A stretch of DNA of 64,000 nucleotides from Natrinema limicola JCM 13563 (GTDB lineage Archaea; Halobacteriota; Halobacteria; Halobacteriales; Natrialbaceae), in NCBI RefSeq assembly GCF_000337475.1, contig NZ_AOIT01000049.1:62001-126000 (forward strand), written 5' to 3'. Position 1 is the stretch's first letter, and each line of letters begins with the position of its first letter. Positions 45,187 to 53,287 of the stretch are shown here, one piece after another. The notes below the pieces were generated by a model. That model worked only from the letters and a program-made list of their open reading frames with translations. It was not told where the DNA came from and did not search any database. The translations under genes were made by a program, and so were the position numbers.

Positions 45187-45867
45187 TCAGGGAGCGACGC
45201 CGACGGTCAACAGCGTGCCGAACTCGCGGTAGCGCTCGACCATCGCCTCGCGGGTGTCCCAGTCCTCGAGCGGGAACGCGTCGTCGTCGGGGATCGTGAT
45301 CTCGCGGTCGGGAATGTTGTCCTGTTCGGCGACGTACAGACCCGCCTCGCGGAAGGCCGCGCGGTACTCGTCGCGATCCCAGCGGGTCATCTCGATGTCG
45401 ATAAACTCCTGCCACTCGTGGGAGTGGACGTTCTCCTCGTAGTAGTTGACCGCACAGTAGAACGTGCCGCCGGGCCGGAGGATTCGGGCGATCTCCTCGA
45501 GGGTGTGGTGGGGGTCCGCGGCGTAGTAGAACGCCTCCATCGACCAGACGTGATCGATCGAGTCGTCGGCAAATGGAAGCGCATCGAAGTCGCCGACGAG
45601 GAAGCCAACGCTCGCGTCGTCAGTGTAACTGGCCGCGTTACGGGCCATTTCGGGTGCGCCGTCGAGTCCGTAGACGCGGCCAGCGCCCGTGGTATCCCGG
45701 AGTGCGCGGCCGGCGTAGCCGCTCCCGCAGCCGAGATCGAGGACGGTCTCACCCGGTTCGACTGGCATCCGTGCGAGCGCGTGCTTTGCGGTGTGCCAGT
45801 GTCGATCTTCCATTCCCTTGTCACGGCCGCTCGTTGCCCAGTCGTCGAACTCCTCGCGTACGCTCAT
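45187..45867 (-). CDS. Class I SAM-dependent methyltransferase
   Basis: 226 residues. SAM-binding motif I VLDLGCGSGYAGRAL near residue 42, acidic residue after motif II (VYGLDGAPEMA), motif III DFDALPFADDSIDHVWSME and post-III ILRPGGTFYCAVNYYEE. Resembles methyltransferases of the UbiE/COQ5 class. Substrate unknown; no pathway genes adjacent. Confidence 0.9.
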   Translation of the reverse strand: MSVREEFDDWATSGRDKGMEDRHWHTAKHALARMPVEPGETVLDLGCGSGYAGRALRDTTGAGRVYGLDGAPEMARNAASYTDDASVGFLVGDFDALPFADDSIDHVWSMEAFYYAADPHHTLEEIARILRPGGTFYCAVNYYEENVHSHEWQEFIDIEMTRWDRDEYRAAFREAGLYVAEQDNIPDREITIPDDDAFPLEDWDTREAMVERYREFGTLLTVGVAP

Positions 45868-46002
45868 AACGGGGCGATGTGTGACGCAGGAATAAACGCG
45901 TTCGCATGACGTCGCTCACAGTCGTGATTGAAGCCGACACGGTCGACGGACAACAACCCCATGGGAGTTATTCCCACTGTTATGAGAACCACCGACAGAT
46001 AC

Positions 46003-46018
46003 TTTAGGCTAGCCTAAA
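46003..46018. promoter_or_regulatory. Perfect 16-bp palindrome resembling a DtxR/Idr iron box
   Basis: TTTAGGCTAGCCTAAA is a perfect palindrome of the type bound by DtxR/SirR-family metal repressors in haloarchaea and bacteria. It lies 185 bp before the HTR-like gene and 136 bp before the methyltransferase start, and neither gene is an obvious iron-uptake gene. Confidence 0.5.
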
Positions 46019-46127
46019 ATATAGCAAGTGAAGGGTCGTCGGTGATCGAACTCCGTGGGCATCTGGAGTTCGCGATCCTCGGTGAGCCACACTGTCCCAC
46101 CACCTCGCCAGTTTTGGACCCTTCCTC

Positions 46128-46143
46128 CGGGTTTCCGGAGTCC
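46128..46143. other. Hairpin upstream of the HTR-like gene
   Basis: CTCCGG-GTTT-CCGGAG is a perfect 6-bp stem with a 4-nt loop, in the 336-bp gap 45868-46203. The gap otherwise contains the iron-box-like palindrome and a TATA-like ATGATATATCC near 46155-46165, and no gene I trust. Confidence 0.4.
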
Positions 46144-46203
46144 AGTTTCGACGCATGATATATCCGCACGCTTAAGGGAGTGCCGAAAGTTGTTCACGCC
46201 AGT

Positions 46204-46782
46204 ATGGACTACAGCCTCGAGATAGACGGGACACCGGAGACGGTACCGGGCGGGACCGGCGTCCTTCTCTTGCATCCAAGCACTGGCGAAACCGACCGTA
46301 TCGATACCGACTTCCTCAAAGCCGACACCGACCACTTCCTCGTCGTTTCGACGCGAACCACTGCCCGCGAAGTCAAACAGAAACTCGAGTACTACGATGT
46401 CAACGAGGAGTGTGCCGAAATCCTCGACACGCTAAGTATCGAACGCGGCTACTCCCGGCGGTCGTCCGATACCGTCCACTACGTCGCCGCCCCGGACAAC
46501 ATCGACGGCATTGTCGCTCAGATCGACGCCTTCCTCGACGCCCACAAGGGGAAAGTCCGCATTAGCTTCGATTCCGTCACCGAACTCGCCTATTATGCCG
46601 GTGACGAGCGAGCCCTCGAGGCCGTCGAGCGGATCCTCGCACTGCTCGAGGACCACGACGCCGTCGGTCTCTTTCATCTCTCGGAAGAGCCACACGATGA
46701 CGCAGTCGTCGACGAGTTCCGCGGGCTGTTCGACGGTATCATCGACTTAGACGAGGACGGGAGCATCGACGCCGAGTTTTAA
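46204..46782 (+). CDS. HTR-like (DUF7504-type) haloarchaeal protein
   Basis: 192 residues from the ATG at 46204 (MDYSLEIDGTPETVPGGTGV). The order VVSTRTTAREVKQKLEYYDV near residue 50, DTVHYVAAPDNIDGIVAQID and RISFDSVTELAYYAG near residue 120 resembles a degenerate RecA/KaiC-like fold found in the so-called HTR-like proteins next to haloarchaeal sensory proteins. The Walker A is not visible (PGGTGVLLL lacks Lys). A signalling role is likely but unproven. A GTG at 46180 would add eight residues. Confidence 0.7.
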   Translation: MDYSLEIDGTPETVPGGTGVLLLHPSTGETDRIDTDFLKADTDHFLVVSTRTTAREVKQKLEYYDVNEECAEILDTLSIERGYSRRSSDTVHYVAAPDNIDGIVAQIDAFLDAHKGKVRISFDSVTELAYYAGDERALEAVERILALLEDHDAVGLFHLSEEPHDDAVVDEFRGLFDGIIDLDEDGSIDAEF

Positions 46783-46852
46783 CGACGAGGTGCAGTCGCG
46801 TTCGATCGCGAGCCCGCTCGAGGGTCGCCACGCGGCCTAAAAAAGCGAACAG

Positions 46853-47638
46853 TTACTCGTCGGCCAGCGAGTCGAACGTCTTCTCGGCCCACCGGATCGC
46901 GTACGCCGGGCCGTGCTCCCGATAGGCGTCCGTATCGAGCGCAGCGAAGGGGGCGGGAAGCTCGATCGCGTGTTTGATCGCCGCACACGCCAGTTCGGTT
47001 GCGTCGGCGAAATCGGTCTCGCCGCGAGCGACCGCCCGTGGCAGTCCCGCGACGCGATCCTCGAGTCGCGTCCCCGCATCCTGCCAAGCATCAGCGAGGG
47101 CTGGGTGGTCGTCGTGCCAGTCTGCGAAGACATCTCGGGTCTGGAGACCGATCCAGCCGTCGTACAGCGCGGCGGCGACCTGATAGGTGCCGTTCGGGTC
47201 AAGCGGGACTGCTCGATCGAGATCGCGATACGAGTCCTCGAAAAAGCCAATGAACTGTTCGGGCACCTCGAGTCCGAGCTGGACGAACGCCTCGGCGAGC
47301 AAAAAGTCGACGAACGATTCGGGCGAGCCCTCGACTCTGGGTTTGACCAACACGACCGGCGGCTCCGTCTGACGGGTCCAGGCGACGCTGCCATCGCCCG
47401 GCATTCCGACTGTGAAATCCGAACTCACATAGCGCGCGAGCAGCGTCGGTGCGTCTTCGGGCAGCCAAGCTGCCGGATAGCTGGCCGGCTCGAGGCTGTC
47501 GACGAGCAAGCCGAGGTCCTCAGCGAGCGCTGGTGGAAGGGTTTCGAAGTCACGCTCGCAGTCGAGAACTCGAGCGCCCGGTGCGTGAGCATCGCGGACC
47601 GACGTGAGCCGATCCGGGAGCGCACGAGTCTCGAACAT
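46853..47638 (-). CDS. Conserved haloarchaeal protein, DUF7089-like
   Basis: 261 residues from the ATG at 47638 (MFETRALPDRLTSVRDAHAP). An acidic all-helical-looking soluble protein with LDCERDFETLPPALAEDLG near residue 25 and AALYDGWIGLQTRDVFADWH near residue 160. I associate it with a haloarchaea-only family, DUF7089; no function is known. The start overlaps the stop of a 29-residue membrane peptide by one base, implying translational coupling. The ATG 37 codons further upstream would swallow that peptide and is rejected. Confidence 0.75.
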   Translation of the reverse strand: MFETRALPDRLTSVRDAHAPGARVLDCERDFETLPPALAEDLGLLVDSLEPASYPAAWLPEDAPTLLARYVSSDFTVGMPGDGSVAWTRQTEPPVVLVKPRVEGSPESFVDFLLAEAFVQLGLEVPEQFIGFFEDSYRDLDRAVPLDPNGTYQVAAALYDGWIGLQTRDVFADWHDDHPALADAWQDAGTRLEDRVAGLPRAVARGETDFADATELACAAIKHAIELPAPFAALDTDAYREHGPAYAIRWAEKTFDSLADE

Positions 47639-47727
47639 CAGGCGAACGCCGTCTGGAAAACGAGCAGGATCGACAGCAGTGCCGATACGGCGACCGTGGA
47701 AAGAACAACCTTGGTTGCAGTGCTCAT
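47638..47727 (-). CDS. 29-residue hydrophobic membrane peptide
   Basis: A frame of 29 codons, start ATG at 47727, stop TGA at 47640-47638. The peptide begins MSTATKVVLS and ends LVFQTAFA; residues 7-29 form one uninterrupted hydrophobic helix long enough to cross a membrane. Its TGA shares one base with the ATG of the next gene (TGATG). A TATA-like ATTTAA on the same strand at 47758-47753 is centred 28 bp before the ATG, the right spacing for a leaderless transcript beginning at this codon and not at the downstream gene. A tiny size keeps certainty moderate. Confidence 0.65.
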   Translation of the reverse strand: MSTATKVVLSTVAVSALLSILLVFQTAFA

Positions 47728-47752
47728 ATGTGCCCCCTCGTATCGCCATTGC

Positions 47753-47758
47753 TTAAAT
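47753..47758 (-). promoter_or_regulatory. TATA-like element of the 29-aa peptide operon
   Basis: ATTTAA on the minus strand, centred 28 bp from the peptide's ATG at 47727. Supports that peptide as the first gene of a two-gene transcript. Confidence 0.45.
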
Positions 47759-47836
47759 CCATCTGTCTCCGTCCGCCGTCTCAACCCGCTCGTCCCCGTG
47801 TTCCGGTCGAATTACAACGACTCGAGCAGCCCCATT

Positions 47837-47918
47837 ATACGGACGACTGTCAGTCAGTTCCGGCGTCTCCGCGACCCGTCCTGCGGATACGCCGGTAAAT
47901 CGGTACAGCAGACCGTAT
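47837..47918 (-). repeat. Dispersed two-arm palindrome, copy 5 (arm A first on the minus strand)
   Basis: Plus strand: arm B ATACGGACGACTGTCAGTCA, then GTTCCGGCGTCTCCGC; centre; inverted arm A GCCGGTAAATCGGTACAGC, then AGACCGTAT. It lies about 124 bp past the stop of the minus-strand oapC gene, whose transcript would meet arm A first, and about 110 bp upstream of the 29-aa peptide gene. Confidence 0.85.
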
Positions 47919-48041
47919 ACACCATCGTCATCGGTTTGCAACCAGTATTTCAGTTGGAACTCGATTCCCAGCTGAGTAGCGTTTTCCGGAGTGATTTCTC
48001 TGTGCTACAGTAGAACCGATCCGGTGGGTTCTGCGCGTCGA

Positions 48042-48950
48042 TCACTCGTCGCTGTCGCCACTGTCGCGCCAGGAATCGGGGACGTCGATGACGTATCGGC
48101 CGTCCTCCTGGAGAGAGATGATATACTCTTCGCGGTTGTAGAGTTCCATCAAATTGAGTTCGTACTGGCCCGGTCGGACGATTTTGATACTCTCGAATTG
48201 TTTATTGAGCTCTTCCCGCAGGTCGTCGATCGACGGACGATCCCCGCTCGGTTCGCTGACGACGCGACCGTGTTCCGGCGGCTGATCGTCACCGGCTGTT
48301 GCGGCATCGGTCGGCTCGTCTGCATCGACGCCGTGTCGAGGTTCGGAGACGGCGGCTCCATCGGTGTGAGTCGGCAAGTCGCCTGCAGAAATGACCTCGC
48401 TTCGGGCGTCAGCCTGTGCCGAATTCTCGTCGTCTGCAAGCGTCGTGGTCGGCTCGTCCGATTGCTGGTGTGACGGCTCTCTGTCGCCGGATTCGTCGAT
48501 CGTCTCGGTCTGTGTGTCGGTTCGGTTCTCGGGTCGCCGCGCCGTCTCGGGCCACTCAGCGAACGCCTCGCCGGTTGCGCCGTCGGCCTCGGTGGTGTCA
48601 GCCTCACCGCTCGAGGGCCACGACTGCTCCGACTCGACAGCAGCGCTCGAACCGTCGGGCGTGGACTGTACAGCAGGGTCGGGTGATTGTCGATTCCGCC
48701 CATCCGTCGAGTCGTCGTCTCTAGTGATCCAATCGCGGACGGTCTCCGTGGCACGGCTCGTGACGCTGCCCGACTCAGTCGATTCTGCGTCTGCTGCTTC
48801 CGTGTCGCCGGCCCCACCGGAGGAGTCTGCTGTAGCCGCAGTTGCGGGTGCAAACTGAAACTTGTTCCCGCCACAGTCTGGACAGCCCGACAGCATCTCC
48901 TTGGAACCGTCAGCGAACGTTCGACCGCAGTTCGTACACTGATGAGGCAT
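48042..48950 (-). CDS. oapC: Origin-associated zinc-ribbon protein OapC
   Basis: 302 residues. N-terminal zinc ribbon MPHQCTNCGRTFADGSKEML with a second pair GCPDCGGNKF at residue 22. Residues 35-215 are a low-complexity Ser/Thr/Asp/Glu linker. The C-terminal 70 residues fold: DRPSIDDLREELNKQFESIK, then RPGQYELNLMELYNREEYII. This matches the OapC/ArvC family encoded next to oriC in haloarchaea. Its ATG overlaps the oapB stop by one base. Precise role in replication is not established. Confidence 0.9.
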   Translation of the reverse strand: MPHQCTNCGRTFADGSKEMLSGCPDCGGNKFQFAPATAATADSSGGAGDTEAADAESTESGSVTSRATETVRDWITRDDDSTDGRNRQSPDPAVQSTPDGSSAAVESEQSWPSSGEADTTEADGATGEAFAEWPETARRPENRTDTQTETIDESGDREPSHQQSDEPTTTLADDENSAQADARSEVISAGDLPTHTDGAAVSEPRHGVDADEPTDAATAGDDQPPEHGRVVSEPSGDRPSIDDLREELNKQFESIKIVRPGQYELNLMELYNREEYIISLQEDGRYVIDVPDSWRDSGDSDE

Positions 48951-49351
48951 TAATTACGGGAGACGAGCGCACTGATGAGCGTTTCGTCCTTGTGGAGCGT
49001 CTCGATCTGGTTAGCCGGTCCGATTACGGTGAGCTTCGTCTCCACCTTATCGCTACCCATAATGCGGCCAAGCAACGACGAATCACGGGCCTCGGACTTG
49101 GGATAGGTCTCGATCTCGATCCCGTTGAACTCGTCTGGACTGATTTCAGCCATCGTCACCTCGATGAGGCGACTCTCCTCGTCCGGCGTCAGCCCTTCCT
49201 CTAAGATGACGATGTTGCCGTCGTGGACGCCGTCTAGGATCATCCGAATCTTTTCCATCGTGGCCATTCCGTCCATGCGTTCGCCGCTGATCAGATCGAT
49301 CTGGACGCCGTCGGACGGCTCCGAATCGTCTGTGTTGGTTGCCTTCGGCAT
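48950..49351 (-). CDS. oapB: Origin-associated protein OapB (DUF2073)
   Basis: 133 residues from the ATG at 49351 (MPKATNTDDSEPSDGVQIDL). Core DUF2073 elements: ISGERMDGMATMEKIRMILD near residue 21 and VIGPANQIETLHKDETLISA near residue 110. Found between oapA and oapC in haloarchaeal and other archaeal genomes. Separated from oapA by 5 bp, and overlapping oapC by one base. Confidence 0.9.
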   Translation of the reverse strand: MPKATNTDDSEPSDGVQIDLISGERMDGMATMEKIRMILDGVHDGNIVILEEGLTPDEESRLIEVTMAEISPDEFNGIEIETYPKSEARDSSLLGRIMGSDKVETKLTVIGPANQIETLHKDETLISALVSRN

Positions 49352-49356
49352 TGATA

Positions 49357-49995
49357 TCACCCGAAGAACTCCGCGATCTTGTCGTACACTTCGTCCATGT
49401 TGTCGCCTTCCTTCGCGGAGAGCGGCACGGTCGTGTGCTGTGGGAAGGCGTCCTCGATCCGTTTGACGCTCGAGTCCTCGAGGTCGGTCTTGTTCGCGAA
49501 GATGAGAACCGGAAGATCGCGAGACTCGATGATGCCGATCAACATCGTGTTGACCTGCGTGATCGGGTCTTCGGCGCTATCCAGTACGTAGATGACGCCG
49601 TCGACGTCTTCGCGTAGCCAGTGCATCGCCTCGGCGACGCCTTCGGTCGCTTCACGGGAGCGACGAATCGCGTCCTCTTCGTCGAGCTCGTCCGTGAACT
49701 CCTCGTAGTCGACCTTGGTCGTCACACCGGGCGTGTCGACGATGTCGATCGTCACCGTCTTGCCGTTGCGTTCGATATCGACGTTTTCTTTGCGGCGTGC
49801 GCGACGCGTCTCGTGGGGGATGTGACTCTCCGCACCGATGGCATCACCCGTCCAGTCGCGTGCAATGCGGTTTGCGAGCGTGGTCTTGCCGGCGTTCGGC
49901 GGACCATAGATACCGATTCGTTTGGGCTCCTGTTCCGAAAACAGGCGATCCGTCACCCGAGAGATACTATCTTTGAGTTCTGTGAACAGTCCCAT
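49357..49995 (-). CDS. oapA: Origin-associated Era-like GTPase OapA
   Basis: 212 residues from the ATG at 49995 (MGLFTELKDSISRVTDRLFS). G1 YGPPNAGKTTLANRIA near residue 30, G3 DIVDTPGVTTKVD near residue 78, G4 IFANKTDLED near residue 160 and G5 VPLSAKEGDN. It is an Era/Obg-like TRAFAC GTPase of the archaeal family linked to oriC. Reads away from oriC as the first gene of the oapABC operon. A longer frame starting at 50052 has a Cys/Arg-rich extension and is rejected. Confidence 0.93.
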   Translation of the reverse strand: MGLFTELKDSISRVTDRLFSEQEPKRIGIYGPPNAGKTTLANRIARDWTGDAIGAESHIPHETRRARRKENVDIERNGKTVTIDIVDTPGVTTKVDYEEFTDELDEEDAIRRSREATEGVAEAMHWLREDVDGVIYVLDSAEDPITQVNTMLIGIIESRDLPVLIFANKTDLEDSSVKRIEDAFPQHTTVPLSAKEGDNMDEVYDKIAEFFG

Positions 49996-50350
49996 CTGTT
50001 GGGCCCTCCAGCACCGCGGGGTGCATCTGCGCGTACTACTAAGCGAACTCACTTAAGCCTACGTCAGACATGTTGACACTCCAGACACGAAGAGTGTCAG
50101 CAATCAGAATGGAACCGGCAGATATGTCGGGGGAACAATATGTATTATACACATGCAGACGACTTCAGACAGTCCAGTCTTATCTCGCGGACACCTAGTG
50201 TGGAGAGCGTACTATCCTCCCGGCTGGGTCTCGAATACATATGCTTGGATGAGGATCACAACCACGTGTGATAACGATGTATTGTAATTAATCATCAATA
50301 ATTAGTATCTTGATTAGTCTGAGTGAGTATTCCTGACGGAGTTGGGAGCC

Positions 50351-50375
50351 CCCCACCCCTTCGTTTCAACTGGAG
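50351..50375 (-). promoter_or_regulatory. Origin recognition box, left, with G-string
   Basis: CCCCTTCGTTTCAACTGGAG at 50356-50375, preceded by more C (CCCCA). Its complement follows the archaeal ORB consensus (TCCAGT-GAAAC-AAGGGG). Binding site for Orc1/Cdc6. Confidence 0.88.
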
Positions 50376-50474
50376 AGCGTCGAGTGTGTGGGGGTTGGTG
50401 AGTGGCCTGAGAGCTGCCAGTTATCCCTCTTTTCGGGTTGAGATGGGTTCTACGGCACGAAACCGGACGAATTG

Positions 50475-50640
50475 GTGGTGTTAGAACGGATATAGTAATG
50501 AACTCTACTAATTACTAATATTAACAGTCCTAAGAAGATCATCTAGGAAGAACTAGTAATAAGAAACACATCTCTAGTAAAGTATGCTGTTCTGCTAGTT
50601 CTACGGTTACTGTTTCTAGCCAATCAACCTAAAACCTTCC
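50475..50640. other. Likely duplex-unwinding element
   Basis: An AT-rich block between the inverted ORBs with short repeated words such as CTACTAATTACTAATATTA and ACTAGTAATAAG. Position and composition fit the unwinding element of haloarchaeal origins. Confidence 0.6.
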
Positions 50641-50681
50641 CTTCTAGAAACCCGTCTTACCCCTCCCCCACCTTCGTAGCG

Positions 50682-50709
50682 TTCCACCTGAAACGAAGGG
50701 GTGGGGGGG
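50682..50709 (+). promoter_or_regulatory. Origin recognition box, right, with G-string
   Basis: TTCCACCTGAAACGAAGGGG at 50682-50701 followed by TGGGGGGG. It is the inverted counterpart of the left box (complement CTCCAGTTGAAACGAAGGGG). Just upstream, CCCCTCCCCCACCTTCG at 50660-50676 adds a second C-run that may be a decayed box. Confidence 0.85.
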
Positions 50710-51276
50710 ACGCATATAGTAGACGCTAACATCTGATTCTGTTAAGCGGTAACAATCGTCTCAATAAATGTCCGAATTACACTTCTCTTGTCTCGTTCGA
50801 AACTAACGCACGGGTGCGAAGAATCAATTTCACTTGCTGCTCGTTGTTCTCGTATCATCACCATGTGAACCCAACCACACTCTTGTTATTCATTCCCGAT
50901 CTGCTACTATCTTGTCTCTGTTTACCGCTTCCGTCTTTGTCTACCGGCTCCAATTATTACATTCACTTGCGCGTAACAAGATTCTATATAATAAAATATA
51001 AAATAAAAGTTCTCGAGAAACAGCGCCAACACAATTCGTCAGTATTGTCACTTCCACACGGCGATCATCCGAATCAGTACTCGGACGATTTCAATTCGAG
51101 TCGACTCGAGCGTCACTGATCGTCGTTCCAGCACGAGATGAAGGGAAAGGAAGGCTTTATTACCGTGGTTTTCCTCTGTTTCGTTTGCATCAACTGGACC
51201 CGACTCGGGTATCTGGAACTGTGGATCCATCTATGGACCCCATCAGACCATGAGATTCCTGATTCCCGACTCGACA

Positions 51277-51296
51277 CTCCACACGAAATAAGGGGG
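51277..51296 (+). promoter_or_regulatory. ORB-like sequence overlapping the orc1 promoter
   Basis: CTCCACACGAAATAAGGGGG matches the local ORB (CTCCAGTTGAAACGAAGGGG) at 14 of 20 positions, in the same orientation as the right box, and covers the only TATA-like word (GAAATAAG) before the orc1 ATG at 51311. Confidence 0.4.
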
Positions 51297-51310
51297 CCTG
51301 TGTACGACGG

Positions 51311-53089
51311 ATGTCAGACGACTCAGAAACCGCAGATTCGGACGAGGTTGAAATCGACGGAACGAGGGGGTTCTCGACGAACTTCGAGAACGCTGATCTC
51401 GGTGACGAGGAGTCGAATCAGGGGTTGTTTGACGATCTCCTCAGCGGTGAGCCCATCTTCGAGAACAAGGAAGTACTCCGTCCATCCTACACGCCACACG
51501 AACTTCCCCATCGGAGCGACCAAATCAACAAGATGGCGACCATTCTGGTGGCTGCCCTTCGCGGCGAAACGCCGTCGAACATTCTCATCTACGGCAAAAC
51601 CGGCACCGGGAAGACCGCAAGCGCGAAGTTCGTCAGCAAGGAACTCGAGAGCACGTCCCAGAAGTACAGCGTCCCGTGTGACGTCGAGTACATCAATTGT
51701 GAGGTCACTGACACTCAGTATCGCGTGCTTGCACAGCTGGCGAACAAGTTCATCGAGAAGAACGAAAACCGGATCGACGAGCAACTCGCAACCCTCGAGT
51801 CGCTGCTAGACACTCTCGATGAGTACGATGCGACCGTCGACGCTCGCAATCCCCACGGGGCAAACGCGGACGACCAGTCCAACGACCAAGCGGCGTCGGA
51901 TCCGTTTGAGGTCGCACTCGAGGACGCGACGGAGTCACAGACCAACGTTTCGTCTGGAGACGAAACCGAGTCTGAGTCAGGCGGTTCTCCACCTGAAGCA
52001 GAGGGGTATTCGGGATCGTCCGAATCGAAATCGACCTTGCCCTCCACCGAACCCGATTCGACACCGGTCGACGGCACCGGGGACGCGGCGGCTTCCGATT
52101 CGACCGCGCTTCCACCGGACCACCCGCTCGAGTCGACGCCGTTCGAGAGCCGCGAAGGGGTCGAAGCCCGTATCGAGGAACTCGAGGCCGACAGGGAGTC
52201 GTTCGAGGAGGTTCCGATGACTGGCTGGCCGACCGACCGCGTCTACAGCGTTTTCTTCGACGCGGTCGACTACGACGAGCGGGTCGTCGTCATCATGTTA
52301 GACGAGATCGACAAACTCGTCGAGAAAAGCGGGGACGATACGCTCTATAACCTCTCGCGGATGAACTCCGAACTCGAGAACTCGCGGGTCTCGATTATCG
52401 GCATCAGTAACGATCTGAAGTTTACCGATTTCCTCGACCCGCGCGTCAAATCCTCGCTCGGCGAAGAGGAAATCGTCTTTCCCCCCTACGACGCGAATCA
52501 GTTACGCGACATCCTCGAGCATCGCTCGAACGTCGCGTTCAAGGATGGTGCCCTCTCCGAGGACGTGATCCCGCTGTGTGCAGCGTTTGCCGCACAGGAA
52601 CATGGTGACGCACGTCGCGCACTGGATTTGCTTCGCACCGCGGGTGAACTGGCCGAGCGCTCTCAGGCCGAAACGATCGTCGAGGAACACGTCCGGCAGG
52701 CCCAGGACAAGATCGAACTCGACCGCGTCGTCGAAGTCGTCCGGACGCTGCCGACTCAGAGCAAACTCGTGCTCTTTGCGATCATCTTGCTCGAGAAAAA
52801 CGGCGTCCACAGCATCAACACGGGCGAGGTGTTCAACATCTACAAGCGTCTCTGTGAGGAGATCGACGCCGACGTCCTGACCCAGCGTCGGGTGACGGAC
52901 CTCATCAGTGAACTCGACATGCTCGGCATCGTCAATGCCGTCGTCGTCTCGAAGGGTCGGTATGGCCGGACCAAAGAGATCAGTCTCTCCGTTCCACTCG
53001 AAGAGACGGAGGCCGTACTACTGAGCGATTCCCGGCTGAGCGATATCGACGACGTTCAGCCATTTATTCAGGCCCGGTTCGAGAACTGA
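51311..53089 (+). CDS. orc1: Orc1/Cdc6 replication initiator
   Basis: 592 residues, long for the family (about 400). N-terminal acidic segment, then AAA+ ATPase: Walker A IYGKTGTGKTASAKFVSKEL near residue 95, Walker B VVIMLDEIDKLVEKSGDD near residue 330, sensor-1 and RRALDLLRTAGELAE in the lid. The winged-helix domain is at about 480-592. An insertion of about 120 residues between 170 and 295 is rich in Ser, Asp, Glu and Pro and is not part of the AAA fold. It lies directly beside the ORB-bearing oriC, which it should recognise and open. Confidence 0.96.
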   Translation: MSDDSETADSDEVEIDGTRGFSTNFENADLGDEESNQGLFDDLLSGEPIFENKEVLRPSYTPHELPHRSDQINKMATILVAALRGETPSNILIYGKTGTGKTASAKFVSKELESTSQKYSVPCDVEYINCEVTDTQYRVLAQLANKFIEKNENRIDEQLATLESLLDTLDEYDATVDARNPHGANADDQSNDQAASDPFEVALEDATESQTNVSSGDETESESGGSPPEAEGYSGSSESKSTLPSTEPDSTPVDGTGDAAASDSTALPPDHPLESTPFESREGVEARIEELEADRESFEEVPMTGWPTDRVYSVFFDAVDYDERVVVIMLDEIDKLVEKSGDDTLYNLSRMNSELENSRVSIIGISNDLKFTDFLDPRVKSSLGEEEIVFPPYDANQLRDILEHRSNVAFKDGALSEDVIPLCAAFAAQEHGDARRALDLLRTAGELAERSQAETIVEEHVRQAQDKIELDRVVEVVRTLPTQSKLVLFAIILLEKNGVHSINTGEVFNIYKRLCEEIDADVLTQRRVTDLISELDMLGIVNAVVVSKGRYGRTKEISLSVPLEETEAVLLSDSRLSDIDDVQPFIQARFEN

Positions 53090-53287
53090 CGAGTAGCGTG
53101 GCCGCCGACATCGCGGTCGCATTCGGTTTGGTGTCAGCCGCTCAGTCGCGTCGGGCTCGAGAAACGTGTTCCACCTGACTCGTGATCGCACCGGTTACTG
53201 CTGTTTTCCATACCCCTCTATTTCCACTCGAGAACCCGGCAGACGACGGAGAACGCGGCTGACGTGGAGCTGGGTCAGCGTTGCAAC

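Larger units (their letters stand above)
50076..51310. other. Chromosomal replication origin region (oriC)
   Basis: A gene-free 1.2-kb stretch between the divergent oapABC operon and orc1. It is far richer in A/T than the rest of the window. Inverted origin recognition boxes at 50351-50375 and 50682-50709 carry G-strings pointing outward and bracket an AT-rich segment (about 50475-50640, with repeated ACTAGTAAT- and TCTAGAA-like words) suitable for duplex unwinding. A further AT-rich tract lies at 50975-51015. A 101-codon frame at 50814-51119 has unlikely composition and is not called. Confidence 0.85.

Noticed and set aside
50814-51119. 101-codon frame in oriC
   Set aside because: Basic, Leu/Ser/His/Tyr-rich composition unlike this proteome and placed in AT-rich origin DNA.
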